Source: Methanoculleus sp. (GTDB lineage Archaea > Halobacteriota > Methanomicrobia > Methanomicrobiales > Methanoculleaceae). Taken from it: a DNA stretch of 15,584 bases. Positions 6,082 to 13,746 of the stretch are shown one piece after another. The translations under genes and the position numbers were made by a program. A model generated the notes under the pieces. That model searched no databases, was not told where the DNA came from, and was given only the letters and a program-made list of their open reading frames with translations. Each line of letters begins with the position of its first letter. Positions within the stretch are counted from its first letter, which is position 1. The DNA is taken from positions 1-15,584 of the forward strand of contig JAQVVW010000003.1 of NCBI GenBank assembly GCA_028698765.1, written 5' to 3'.

Positions 6082-6858
6082 GTGCACGATATTCTCGAAG
6101 AGTTTGCCCGGACAAATCGCCTCCGGGAGGTGAGCCCGGGCCTCAAACTCATCATCGGGCTCTCAAGCATCCTCCTCTCGGTTTCGTCGCCCGGCCCCGT
6201 CGCCCCCCTCTTCATCGCGGCCTCGATGAGCGCCGCCGTCCTCGTCCTCGCGAAGATCCCCGCCCAGCTCTACGTACGGCTCCTCCTTATCCCGGCCTCG
6301 TTTGCGATGATGAGCATCGCCGTAGTCCTCTTCATCACCGGCGGCGGGGCGGTGCTCATCGAGGTTCCCGGTCTACCCCTCGCAATCACGGCAGACGGCG
6401 CGAACCTCGCCCTCCTCCTCCTCGCCCGGGTCTTCGGGGGCATGTGCTCGCTCTACTTCATCGCGCTCACGACGCCCATGACCGAGATCTTCGACATCCT
6501 CCGGCGCCTCCGGGTGCCCGCCGTCCTCATCGATCTCGTCATGCTCACCTACCGGTTCATCTTCATCCTCATCGATGAAGCCGGCCAGATCTACCGGTCG
6601 CAGGCGATGCGCCTCGGCTACAGCCGGTTCCGGGAGTCGGTGCGGTCATTCTCGATGCTTGCCGGTGCGCTCTTCATCCAAACCTGGGAGAGCGGCGAGG
6701 CCCTGGTTCTTGCGATGGATGCACGCTGCTACGACGGCAAGCTCGGTATCCCCGGCGAAACCCGGCCAATCTCAACCCTTGCGCTCGCGACGGCCGTGCT
6801 CTACATCGGGGCCGTCTTCAGCATCTCGCTCTCCACCGGAGGCCTGGTACTCATATGA
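6082..6858 (+). CDS. cbiQ: Cobalt ECF transporter transmembrane coupling subunit CbiQ
   Basis: A 258-residue integral membrane protein, the T component linking CbiM to the ATPase. Hydrophobic segments lie at about 21-57, 64-88, 107-129, 146-166 and 232-256. The two coupling regions that contact the ATPase are recognisable: YRSQAMRLGYSR at 171-182 and LAMDARCYDGK at 210-220. The start is GTG, with AGGAGG at 6065-6070, 11 bases ahead. Unlike the other junctions there is a 44-base gap after cbiN with a short run of five T residues at 6041-6045. The end overlaps cbiO by four bases (ATGA). Confidence 0.94.
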   Translation: MHDILEEFARTNRLREVSPGLKLIIGLSSILLSVSSPGPVAPLFIAASMSAAVLVLAKIPAQLYVRLLLIPASFAMMSIAVVLFITGGGAVLIEVPGLPLAITADGANLALLLLARVFGGMCSLYFIALTTPMTEIFDILRRLRVPAVLIDLVMLTYRFIFILIDEAGQIYRSQAMRLGYSRFRESVRSFSMLAGALFIQTWESGEALVLAMDARCYDGKLGIPGETRPISTLALATAVLYIGAVFSISLSTGGLVLI

Positions 6859-8057
6859 CACCACTGCTTGAGACCGACAACGTCACCTACACCTACTCAA
6901 ACGGCCCCGCCGCCCTCGCCGGGGTGAGCGTCCGGATAGAAGCCGGTTCAAAGACCGCCATCGTCGGACCGAACGGCGCCGGGAAGTCGACGCTCCTTCT
7001 GATGTTCAACGGCATGCTCCGGCCGGCATCGGGCGAGGTCCGCTTCTCCGGCCGGCCGCTCGCTTACGACAACCGGAGCCTCCGGGACCTCCGCCGCCGG
7101 GTGGGTTTTGTCTTCCAGAACCCCGACGTCCAGATCATCGCCCCGACCGTCGAAGCGGACGTGGCCTTCGGCCCGGTGAACCTCGGCCTCCCCCCCGACG
7201 CCGTCCGGCGGGCGGTGCAGGGCGCACTCGGCTACGTCGGGCTCCGGGGCTACGAAAAACGGCCGCCCCACCACCTCTCCGGCGGCGAGAAGAAACGGGT
7301 CGCCATCGCAGGCATCCTCGCGATGGAACCGTCGGTTCTCGTCTTCGACGAACCGACGAACACCCTCGACCCTGCAAGTTCAGAGGAGGTGATGGAACTC
7401 CTCGACGAACTCGCCTCCGGCGGCCGGACGGTGCTCGTATCCACCCACGACGTCGAGCTCGCCTACCGCTGGGCCGACTCGATCGTGCTCATGGAACAGG
7501 GGAGCGTCCTCGCCCGGGGGCCGCCGGAGGAGATCTTCTCCGACCACGGCCTCCTCGCGTCCGCCAGGCTGAAACCCCCCGCCCTCCTCGACCTCTACAA
7601 CGAACTCAACCTGCGAGGCGTCATCGACCGGGACGTCTCCCCAAAGAGCGTGCTCGAGTTCACCGACCGGATCGAGCGGGCGATGCACGGCCACGCCCCG
7701 GTACGGAGCGAGACCGGGAGGATCTACCTCTGCGACGCCGACCTGACCGGCGGGGACGATCTGCGGCGGCTCGTCGAGCAGGGGGCGGTCGACCACGTCG
7801 GGGCGATGGGCACCCGCGCGAAGGAGTTCGCCGGCCGGGAACGAGTCCTCCTCGACTACACCTACGGCGTCATCGACAAATGCATCCTGAAGGCCCTCAT
7901 CGGCGAGAACTCGCTCATCATCACCACCGGGGGGATGGTCGAGCACGTTCGTCGCCGTATCGGGGAGTACAGCGCCGAGAGCGGGCGGACGCTCGCGGTG
8001 ATCCCGGTGGGGGAACTGACGGGCCATCGTCCCGGCCGGGAGGGCGGCCTCGAGTGA
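6855..8057 (+). CDS. cbiO: Cobalt ECF transporter ATPase CbiO with C-terminal extension
   Basis: The first ~270 residues are a standard ECF ABC ATPase: Walker A GPNGAGKST at 38-46, Q-loop Gln88, signature LSGGE at 141-145, Walker B VLVFDEP at 161-167, and switch His198 in STHD. It drives cobalt uptake by CbiMNQ. Ordinary CbiO proteins end near residue 280; this one is 400 long. The added part (about 280-400) looks like a compact alpha/beta domain with IYLCDADLTGG, VEQGAVDHVGAMGTRAKEF, VLLDYTYGVIDKCILKALIG and LIITTGGMVEHVRRRI. Cys293, His314, Cys343 and His364 lie in it. Its function is not recognised; a regulatory or metal-sensing role is only an inference. The last residues, rich in Gly and Arg, are probably disordered. 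GGAGG stands 12 bases ahead of the ATG, which overlaps cbiQ. Confidence 0.94.
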   Translation: MTPLLETDNVTYTYSNGPAALAGVSVRIEAGSKTAIVGPNGAGKSTLLLMFNGMLRPASGEVRFSGRPLAYDNRSLRDLRRRVGFVFQNPDVQIIAPTVEADVAFGPVNLGLPPDAVRRAVQGALGYVGLRGYEKRPPHHLSGGEKKRVAIAGILAMEPSVLVFDEPTNTLDPASSEEVMELLDELASGGRTVLVSTHDVELAYRWADSIVLMEQGSVLARGPPEEIFSDHGLLASARLKPPALLDLYNELNLRGVIDRDVSPKSVLEFTDRIERAMHGHAPVRSETGRIYLCDADLTGGDDLRRLVEQGAVDHVGAMGTRAKEFAGRERVLLDYTYGVIDKCILKALIGENSLIITTGGMVEHVRRRIGEYSAESGRTLAVIPVGELTGHRPGREGGLE

Positions 8058-8135
8058 TATCGGCTGTATAGCCCGGGGAAGGCGCATAAACCTCTTTTCC
8101 TCGCGGATCCGATCCCCCCGTGCGAAGGTTAATCC

Positions 8136-8147
8136 GGTGCCGGCACC
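8136..8147. promoter_or_regulatory. 12-bp perfect palindrome ahead of pyruvate kinase
   Basis: GGTGCCGGCACC is self-complementary. It lies 13 bases ahead of the ATG at 8160, just behind a weak TATA-like GGTTAAT (8127-8133). It could be a repressor site or a small RNA hairpin. Confidence 0.35.
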
Positions 8148-8213
8148 TGACGATACTTGATGATGCTCGAAGAGACGTTGCAGCGGATATCCCGGCAGGC
8201 AAAACGGAAGCGG

Positions 8214-9659
8214 ATGACCTTGCCCGACCAGAAAACCAAGATCGTCTGCACCATCGGGCCCGCATCGCGCTCGCCGGAAGTGCTCGCCCGGATGATCCTC
8301 GCCGGTATGAACGTCGCGCGACTCAACCTCTCCCACGGAACGTTCGACGAGCACCGGGAGACCATCAAGAACATCCGGACAGCCGCGGACGATACGGGCC
8401 TCCCGGTCACGATCCTGCTCGACCTCCCGGGACCGAAGATCCGGATCGGCGATCTCGCACACGAGCCCCTGGAACTCCACAAAGACGAGACCGTCATCCT
8501 CACGACCGGTCCGGCGTCGAGCGATCCGTCCCGGATCCCCGTCGATTTCGAGCAGTTTCCGCAGTTGATCTCGCAGGGGAGCACCATCTTCCTCAACGAC
8601 GGGTTCCTCCAGCTCCGGGTCGACGAGGTTGCCGGGAGCGAGGTCCGGGCGACGGTGGTCATCGGCGGCCTGCTCCTCTCGCGCAAGGGGATGAGCCTCG
8701 TCGGCGGTGGGGGGATCGTTGCCCTCAGCGCCGTGACCGACCGAGACCTCGAGTGCATCGATTTCGGGCTCGCCGAGGGGCTCGACACCTTCGGCATCTC
8801 CTTCATCGAGCGGGCGGAGGATATCCTGAAAGCACGGGAGTATGCGGCCCGGTCCGGGAAGTCCATCCAGGTGATAGCCAAGATCGAGCGGCAGGAGGCG
8901 CTCGCAAACCTCGACGGCATCCTCCGGGAGACCAACGGGGTCATGATCGCCCGGGGCGACCTCGGGGTCCAGACACCGATCGAGGATGTTCCCACGGTGC
9001 AGAAGCGGATCATCCAGAAGGCGAACATCCTCGGCCGCCCGGCGATCACCGCCACCCAGATGCTGATGTCGATGACCGACAATATCCGGCCCACCCGCGC
9101 GGAGGTGACCGACGTCGCAAACGCCATCCTCGACGGGACGGATGCGGTCATGCTCTCCGAGGAGACGTCCATCGGGAAGTACCCGGTCGAGACGGTCGCG
9201 ATGATGGCGAAGATTGCCCGGTCGACCGAGGAGAAGCGCTCGCTCGTCGGTGCCGGGTGCAGCGCGCTCGCCTACTTCCGGCAGGGGAAAGGCAGGGAGA
9301 AGATCACCGTCAACGATGTCGTCTCCTTAAACGTCGTCGAGGCGATAGATGCGCTCGGCATCCGGCTCGTGCTGACGCCCACCCGTTCCGGGAGCACTCC
9401 GAGGAACATCTCCCGGTTCAAGCCCGAGGCCTGGATCCTCGCGTTCACCCGGAACCCGAGCACCTTCAAGTTCCTGGCGTTCTCCTACGGGGTCTGCCCG
9501 TTCCTAATCCGGAGCGAGAAGGAGTACTGGCACGAGGCTATCCTCGAATCGGTCCGTGATTCCGGCATCATCAAGTCCGGGGAGCGCGTGGTGCTGACCG
9601 AAGGAGTCTCCCCCGGGCGCGAAGGGACCGATTCGCTCATCATCCTCACGGTGGAGTGA
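8214..9659 (+). CDS. pyk: Pyruvate kinase
   Basis: The enzyme transfers phosphate from phosphoenolpyruvate to ADP, giving pyruvate and ATP, in the cytoplasm. From ATG 8214 it has 481 residues, the usual length. Visible hallmarks, numbered from that ATG: KTKIVCTIGPAS at 7-18, MNVARLNLSHG at 32-42, LLDLPGPKIRIG at about 69-80, catalytic Lys223 with Glu225 in IAKIERQEA, RGDLG at 247-251, and TATQMLMSM at 279-287. The C-terminal regulatory domain covers about 345-481. Part of the B-domain junction is divergent: KGMSLVG in place of the usual KGVNLPG. The frame is open further upstream, with ATG at 8160 and 8163 adding a basic 18-residue head; 8214 is chosen because the family starts just ahead of KTKIVCT, but no strong ribosome binding site decides it. 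A leaderless start at 8160 is possible. Confidence 0.93.
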   Translation: MTLPDQKTKIVCTIGPASRSPEVLARMILAGMNVARLNLSHGTFDEHRETIKNIRTAADDTGLPVTILLDLPGPKIRIGDLAHEPLELHKDETVILTTGPASSDPSRIPVDFEQFPQLISQGSTIFLNDGFLQLRVDEVAGSEVRATVVIGGLLLSRKGMSLVGGGGIVALSAVTDRDLECIDFGLAEGLDTFGISFIERAEDILKAREYAARSGKSIQVIAKIERQEALANLDGILRETNGVMIARGDLGVQTPIEDVPTVQKRIIQKANILGRPAITATQMLMSMTDNIRPTRAEVTDVANAILDGTDAVMLSEETSIGKYPVETVAMMAKIARSTEEKRSLVGAGCSALAYFRQGKGREKITVNDVVSLNVVEAIDALGIRLVLTPTRSGSTPRNISRFKPEAWILAFTRNPSTFKFLAFSYGVCPFLIRSEKEYWHEAILESVRDSGIIKSGERVVLTEGVSPGREGTDSLIILTVE

Positions 9660-9712
9660 GGTATCCCGGAGAGCGAAAACCCTATCCCGGCGGGAGCGAA
9701 CACTCATTAGTT

Positions 9713-10711
9713 ATGGGAGTGATCGTTTCGAGCGAGCGGGATGCGCCGGGCCGGGATGGCGTGCTGAAGGAGAAGACAGCGCGCCTATCGGTCGTCTCGA
9801 ACACGCTTCTCGTGGTGATGAAGCTTGGCGTCGGTGTCGCGATCGGCTCGGTCGGCATCATATCCGAGGCGATCCATTCCGCGATCGACCTGATCGCCGC
9901 GATAATCGCCTACTTCTCGGTCCGGCAGTCGGCCCGACCCCCCGATGAGTGCCACACCTTCGGGCACGGGAAGTACGAAAGTATATCCGGGTTCCTCGAG
10001 GCGCTCCTGATCCTGGTGGCCGCCGGCCTGATCGTCAACGAGGCGGTGAAGAACCTCCTCGGCGGGGAGGAGACGCTGAACGTCGAGGCGCTCGGATTCG
10101 GTATCGCGGTCATGCTCCTCTCGGCCGGGGTGAACTACTACGTCTCCTCCCGGCTGATGACGGTGGCGAAAAAGACGGATTCGATTGCGCTCGAGAGCGA
10201 CGCCTGGCACCTCCGTACAGACGTCTACACCTCTGCCGGGGTCGTAATCGGGCTCGTCCTGATCCGGCTGACCGGCCTCGTGGTGCTCGATTCGCTCATC
10301 GCGCTCGTGGTCGCCGTAATCATCCTCCGGGCAGCATTCGACCTCATCCGGCGCTCGTTCGAGGATCTCGTCGACCGGAGCCTCCCTCCGGAGGAGGAGG
10401 CCCGGATCCGGGAGATCCTCAATGAACACTGCACGGACGTCATCAACTTCCACCGTCTCCGGACCCGCCGGTCGGGTCCGAACCGGTTCGTGGACCTCCA
10501 CATGGTCGTCCCGCGGACCGCAACCCTTGACGAGGCGTATGGTGTCGTGAAGCATATGGAGACCGACGTCAAACGGGAGTTCCCCCGGACGAACGTCACG
10601 ATCCGGGTCCAGCCCTGCACCGGCGAGGACTGCTCCGAATGCGGGATCTTCACCACCTGCCCGGAGTGCGATCGGCTCGCGCTCTGCGATAGGCCAAAAG
10701 AAGAGGAGTGA
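9713..10711 (+). CDS. Cation diffusion facilitator metal exporter with cysteine-rich tail
   Basis: The 332-residue protein belongs to the CDF family, which exports divalent metals (Zn, Fe, Co, Ni, Mn) in exchange for protons. Six membrane helices cover about 20-220. The transport metal site is visible as His55-x3-Asp59 in helix 2 (SEAIHSAIDL) and His166-x3-Asp170 in helix 5 (SDAWHLRTD); FGHGKYE follows helix 2. The cytoplasmic dimerisation domain covers about 222-300. Beyond it is an unusual tail with Cys at 302, 307, 310, 316, 319 and 325, able to bind metal or an iron-sulfur centre. ATG 9713 is chosen; an in-frame GTG at 9656 overlapping the pyk stop would add 19 residues with no membrane or family sequence. 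It follows pyruvate kinase by 53 bases in the same direction. Confidence 0.9.
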   Translation: MGVIVSSERDAPGRDGVLKEKTARLSVVSNTLLVVMKLGVGVAIGSVGIISEAIHSAIDLIAAIIAYFSVRQSARPPDECHTFGHGKYESISGFLEALLILVAAGLIVNEAVKNLLGGEETLNVEALGFGIAVMLLSAGVNYYVSSRLMTVAKKTDSIALESDAWHLRTDVYTSAGVVIGLVLIRLTGLVVLDSLIALVVAVIILRAAFDLIRRSFEDLVDRSLPPEEEARIREILNEHCTDVINFHRLRTRRSGPNRFVDLHMVVPRTATLDEAYGVVKHMETDVKREFPRTNVTIRVQPCTGEDCSECGIFTTCPECDRLALCDRPKEEE

Positions 10712-10723
10712 AAGGCCGGGACT

Positions 10724-11404
10724 CTACCGCCAGGAAAAAAGGCCGCGAACCTGCATCTCCTCGCTCGCAAGGGTTCTCAGCCGGTCCTGCTCCTGCTCGA
10801 TCGTCCGGACCTGCTCCCGGAGCATCGTCCGGGTCGCGTCATCGCAGGTGCAGTTCCCGATCAGGCACCGGAGTTCCGTGGCCCGCTCCCGGTTCCGTTG
10901 CGCCTCTTCCTCGATCAGCCGGGCGGCTTCCGTATCGCCCCCGAAGAGGGAGCGTATAAAGTCGTGCCGGGCCCGGATCTGCTCCTCGGCCTCGAAGGTC
11001 TTCTGGACCGAGTTGTTGACCTCCCGGGCGATGGCGGAGATGTTCTGTCCTATACCGCCGGACCGGTTCTCAGCGCCGAGCAGGGCGTGGACTGCGAGAC
11101 GGACCTGATAACGGTCAGGGGCGAATTCTCCCCCCCGGGGGGTCGCATTCTCCGCGGCCCGCACCCGGTCCCCGGACGCCTCGTTCTCCTCCGTCCTCAC
11201 CCGCTGCCGGTCAGGGACGCTCGCCTCCGCGCCGGGGGTTGCATTCTCCTCCGCCCTCAACCGCTGCTCTTCCCCCGGCGCCGTGTTCGTCTCGCCGTTC
11301 CCGATCTGCTCTCCTCCCGGGCTGCCGTAGTTCCCGGGAGCGGCGGCCGCGAATCCCGGGAAGAGGAGGGAGACAATCATGATCGCTGCAATGATGCGTT
11401 TCAT
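10724..11404 (-). CDS. Secreted coiled-coil protein of unknown function
   Basis: The 226-residue protein starts with a clear signal peptide (hydrophobic 4-20, ending F-A-A-A-A). Residues 24-100 are low in complexity, with three imperfect copies of a unit like R-A-E-E-N-A-T-P-G separated by R-V-R-containing segments. Residues 100-226 are charged and helical, probably a coiled coil, beginning Y-Q-V-R-L-A-V-H-A-L-L-G and S-G-G-I-G-Q-N-I-S-A-I-A-R-E. Cys180, Cys185 and Cys187 form a small cluster that may make a disulfide. I believe related proteins occur in Methanomicrobiales, but no function is known to me. The start has an excellent ribosome binding site, GAGGTGAGGA at 11417-11408, and a TATA-like box at 11444-11452. 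It converges on the CDF gene with 12 bases between stop codons. Confidence 0.8.
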   Translation of the reverse strand: MKRIIAAIMIVSLLFPGFAAAAPGNYGSPGGEQIGNGETNTAPGEEQRLRAEENATPGAEASVPDRQRVRTEENEASGDRVRAAENATPRGGEFAPDRYQVRLAVHALLGAENRSGGIGQNISAIAREVNNSVQKTFEAEEQIRARHDFIRSLFGGDTEAARLIEEEAQRNRERATELRCLIGNCTCDDATRTMLREQVRTIEQEQDRLRTLASEEMQVRGLFSWR

Positions 11405-11443
11405 CGATCCTCACCTCTGGTAAAAGAGAGATCGGGATGGACC

Positions 11444-11452
11444 CTTATACAT
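11444..11452 (-). promoter_or_regulatory. TATA-like box of the secreted coiled-coil gene
   Basis: The reverse strand reads ATGTATAAG about 40 bases ahead of the ATG at 11404. A start site about 25 bases downstream leaves a leader of about 20 bases containing GAGGTGAGGA. Confidence 0.5.
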
Positions 11453-11478
11453 TAATCGAACCGGACGGTTCAACGCAC

Positions 11479-12027
11479 TCAGAGCAGCAGCGTGAGGGCG
11501 AGGCAGGCCACGACCGGGACTACGAGGTTGTCGTCCACAGGGCTCACCAGTTCGGCGATGGCCGCGGCAGCCGCTGTCGCCAGGGCGATCCCCGGTGGGG
11601 CGAGGAAGCAGAGGACAGCTGCCGTCACCACGAACCCGGCAAGAGTGCCTTCGAGCGATTTGTTGTTATAGATCCGGGTTCTGCCGAACCGGAGACCGGC
11701 AAGGGTGGTGACGCTGTCGAGGAGCGAGAGCGCGACGAGCCCGACGAACGCGATCTCTTTTGCAAAGAAGGCGATGCAAAAGAGGGCTCCAAGCGCGAAG
11801 AAGAGCGCTCCTTTCCCGGGTACGGCGTCGCGCCGTTCGAGACCTGCGATGATCGACGAGACGACCGGGATGGTGTAGCCCCGGGAGATGGCGTCGGAGA
11901 GGATGAACCCCACGAAGAGAGCAAGCATGAGGACGGAGAGGACGATATCGCGGTCGAAGAGGAGGATGAATCCTGCGATCCCGAGACCGAAGGTGAGGTG
12001 GACGATCTGCCGGAGCGACTCGTGCAT
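11479..12027 (-). CDS. Dolichol kinase / phosphatidate cytidylyltransferase-like membrane protein
   Basis: From ATG 12027 the protein has 182 residues and about six membrane helices. It shows the marks of the CTP-dependent polyprenol/dolichol kinase family (COG0170, SEC59): an N-terminal R-Q-I-V-H-L-T-F-G, a central L-L-D-S-V-T-T-L-A-G (Asp104) followed by F-G-R and N-N-K-S-L-E-G-T-L-A-G (Lys123, Glu126), and a late P-V-D-D-N-L-V-V-P. The family phosphorylates membrane isoprenoid alcohols using CTP; in archaea this may serve glycan-carrier or lipid metabolism. The frame continues upstream to an ATG at 12111, but AGGAG directly ahead of 12027 and a TATA-like GGTTTAACC at 12052-12060 place the real start at 12027. 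It is divergent from the next gene. Confidence 0.85.
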   Translation of the reverse strand: MHESLRQIVHLTFGLGIAGFILLFDRDIVLSVLMLALFVGFILSDAISRGYTIPVVSSIIAGLERRDAVPGKGALFFALGALFCIAFFAKEIAFVGLVALSLLDSVTTLAGLRFGRTRIYNNKSLEGTLAGFVVTAAVLCFLAPPGIALATAAAAAIAELVSPVDDNLVVPVVACLALTLLL

Positions 12028-12051
12028 CACTCCTGAAGTCGGCGGGGAACC

Positions 12052-12060
12052 GGTTAAACC
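12052..12060 (-). promoter_or_regulatory. TATA-like box of the dolichol-kinase-like gene
   Basis: GGTTTAACC on the reverse strand stands about 28 bases ahead of ATG 12027. It argues against the farther upstream ATG at 12111, which would lie outside the transcript. Confidence 0.45.
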
Positions 12061-12117
12061 CTCTGTCGGCGGATCCGGATCACGGCGGTTAAGTAGCCGA
12101 AGAACGCACATTTCACC

Positions 12118-12126
12118 GGGAGGTGA
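12118..12126 (+). promoter_or_regulatory. Strong ribosome binding site of the DUF885-like gene
   Basis: GGGAGGTGA is close to a full match to the archaeal 16S 3' end and sits three bases ahead of ATG 12130. It fixes this start. Confidence 0.65.
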
Positions 12127-12129
12127 GAG

Positions 12130-13395
12130 ATGGATTCTTCAATCTACACCGGAGAGAACGCTGCCGAAACCAGGGACATGGACGCCGTGGCACGATTCTA
12201 CGTCAAATGCGCGCTCTGGCTCGGGGTCCACGACCCGGTCTTCGTGGACGCCTATTTCGGCCCGGCGGCGGTGCGGGACGAGGCGCTCACGGTAACGGTC
12301 CCGCCGGACCGGATCGCCGGGTACGCCGCCGACCTCCTTGCCACCCTGGACAGGATCGATCCCGATCACCTGGAGGAGGCCGGGCGTATGCGCCACACCC
12401 ACCTCCGGGAGATGATCCGGGCGCTCAATACCCGTGCCGGAATCCTCGCGGGGGAGAAACCCTCCTTCGATGCCGAGACCGAGGCGCTCTACGGGGTCGC
12501 GGCGACGGAGGACGACCCGGAGTGGTACGGCGAACTCCATGCAGCGCTGGATGCCCGACTCCCCGGAGACGGTGACCTATCCATTCGTTATCAGGCGTTC
12601 ATGGACTCGTTCATCATCCCGCCTGAGAGGCTGGAACCGGTCTTTGCGGCGGCATTTGCCGAGAGTCGCCGCAGAACCGTCGAACGCCTGCCGCTCCCGG
12701 CGGGGGAGCGGCTCGAGATCGGCTACGCTGCCGGGGAGCCATGGGAGGCGTTCATCCGCTACCTCGGTGACGGGACGAGCCTCGTCCGGGTGAACGCCGA
12801 TCTGCCGGCCACCATAGACCGGGCGCTCGCCTACGCCTGCCACGAAGGCTACCCCGGCCGCCACACGATGCGGACGATCCGGGAGGCGGCGCTCGTCCGT
12901 GCCCGGGGCTGGATCGAGCACTCGGTCGTCACCCTCGCATCACCGCTCGCGACGGTCGCCGAAGGGGCCGCCGTGCTCGGGGAGGAGATGATCTTTCCCG
13001 GCCCCGAGCGCGCGCGGTTCTTCGAGGAGGTTCTCTTCCCCCTGGCCGGGTTCGAGCCGGCGGATGCCGATCTCTTCGATGCGGTCGTTACCGCGTCCAC
13101 GGCCCTGAACCTCACGGGAAACGCCCGGGTGGCCCGCGGGCATCTCGGCGGCGCCCTGTCGCGGGAGGAGGTGTGCCGGCTCCTCCAGGATGTTCTGCTC
13201 CTTGAGGCGGAGGCCGCACAGGTGCGTCTCCGGCTCATCGAGGAGCTCCGGGCGTACCCGGTGGCCCTCACTCAGGGCTACCGGATCGTCCGGGACTACG
13301 TCGGGAACGGTGCGGACCGGTGGGAACGCTTCGTCCACGCCCTCACCGAACCGGTGCTGCCCGCCGACCTCACCTCGAGCGGCAGTCCCGAATGA
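12130..13395 (+). CDS. DUF885-like putative zinc metallopeptidase
   Basis: A 421-residue, mostly helical cytoplasmic protein; no signal peptide or membrane helix is seen. The central motif ACHEGYPGRH (His238, Glu239, His245) matches the HExxPGHH motif of DUF885-family gluzincin-like peptidases, and A-T-V-A-E-G-A with Glu278 fits the expected third zinc ligand. Nearby LVRVNADLP at about 218-226 and the N-terminal VDAYFGP at 39-45 also resemble that family. One change stands out: the next-to-last motif His is Arg244. It should be a soluble peptidase or related hydrolase, but no substrate is known and activity is unproven. The start has GGGAGGTGA three bases ahead. Its last 26 bases overlap the end of the small opposite gene. 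Confidence 0.8.
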   Translation: MDSSIYTGENAAETRDMDAVARFYVKCALWLGVHDPVFVDAYFGPAAVRDEALTVTVPPDRIAGYAADLLATLDRIDPDHLEEAGRMRHTHLREMIRALNTRAGILAGEKPSFDAETEALYGVAATEDDPEWYGELHAALDARLPGDGDLSIRYQAFMDSFIIPPERLEPVFAAAFAESRRRTVERLPLPAGERLEIGYAAGEPWEAFIRYLGDGTSLVRVNADLPATIDRALAYACHEGYPGRHTMRTIREAALVRARGWIEHSVVTLASPLATVAEGAAVLGEEMIFPGPERARFFEEVLFPLAGFEPADADLFDAVVTASTALNLTGNARVARGHLGGALSREEVCRLLQDVLLLEAEAAQVRLRLIEELRAYPVALTQGYRIVRDYVGNGADRWERFVHALTEPVLPADLTSSGSPE

Positions 13396-13657
13396 ACGAC
13401 CGGGCCTCTTCGTCGGTGATCGCGTAGGTCGCCTGGGCGTCGAGCGCGACGACACGGAGGACCACCGCGACATCGTCGAGGCGCCGCTTGTGGTCGCCGC
13501 GAACGTGCTTCCTCACCTCGCGCAGGGTATCGAGCGCGGTCGCGACGTTCGCGATCGTGCAGAGCGCGCTCTCCCGGGTGCCGGTCTCGACAACGGGGAG
13601 GGAACGGGGCAGCCGATGAGCGGAAACAGGGGTCATGTTACCATCCTTGTGCTTCAT
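13370..13657 (-). CDS. Small hypothetical protein
   Basis: A 95-residue basic, mostly helical protein that I do not recognise. A central amphipathic part (S-A-L-C-T-I-A-N-V-A-T-A-L-D-T-L-R-E-V-R-K-H) is followed by a short Lys/Arg stretch and a second helix, then I-T-D-E-E-A-R-S-F-I-R-D-C at the end. No signal, membrane segment or catalytic motif is visible. The codon use suits the genome. ATG 13636, with AAGGATGGT ahead of it, would give 88 residues and may be the true start. A TATA-like GTTAATACG lies at 13690-13698. It is divergent from the following membrane gene, and its 3' end overlaps the opposite DUF885-like gene by 26 bases. Confidence 0.6.
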   Translation of the reverse strand: MKHKDGNMTPVSAHRLPRSLPVVETGTRESALCTIANVATALDTLREVRKHVRGDHKRRLDDVAVVLRVVALDAQATYAITDEEARSFIRDCRSR

Positions 13658-13746
13658 GAACTTGAACCTGCTGGAATCTCTGTAGATAACGTATTAACCC
13701 CAAAATCCTAATCAGAATTGAGTATCTCCCCGCCGGGGATCCACCT

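Noticed and set aside
7380..8480. 366-codon reverse-strand frame across cbiO and pyk
   Set aside because: It is antisense to two well-supported genes and has no recognisable domain.
8120..9559. 479-codon + strand frame overlapping pyruvate kinase
   Set aside because: Arg/Pro-rich out-of-frame shadow; the pyruvate kinase frame carries all catalytic motifs.
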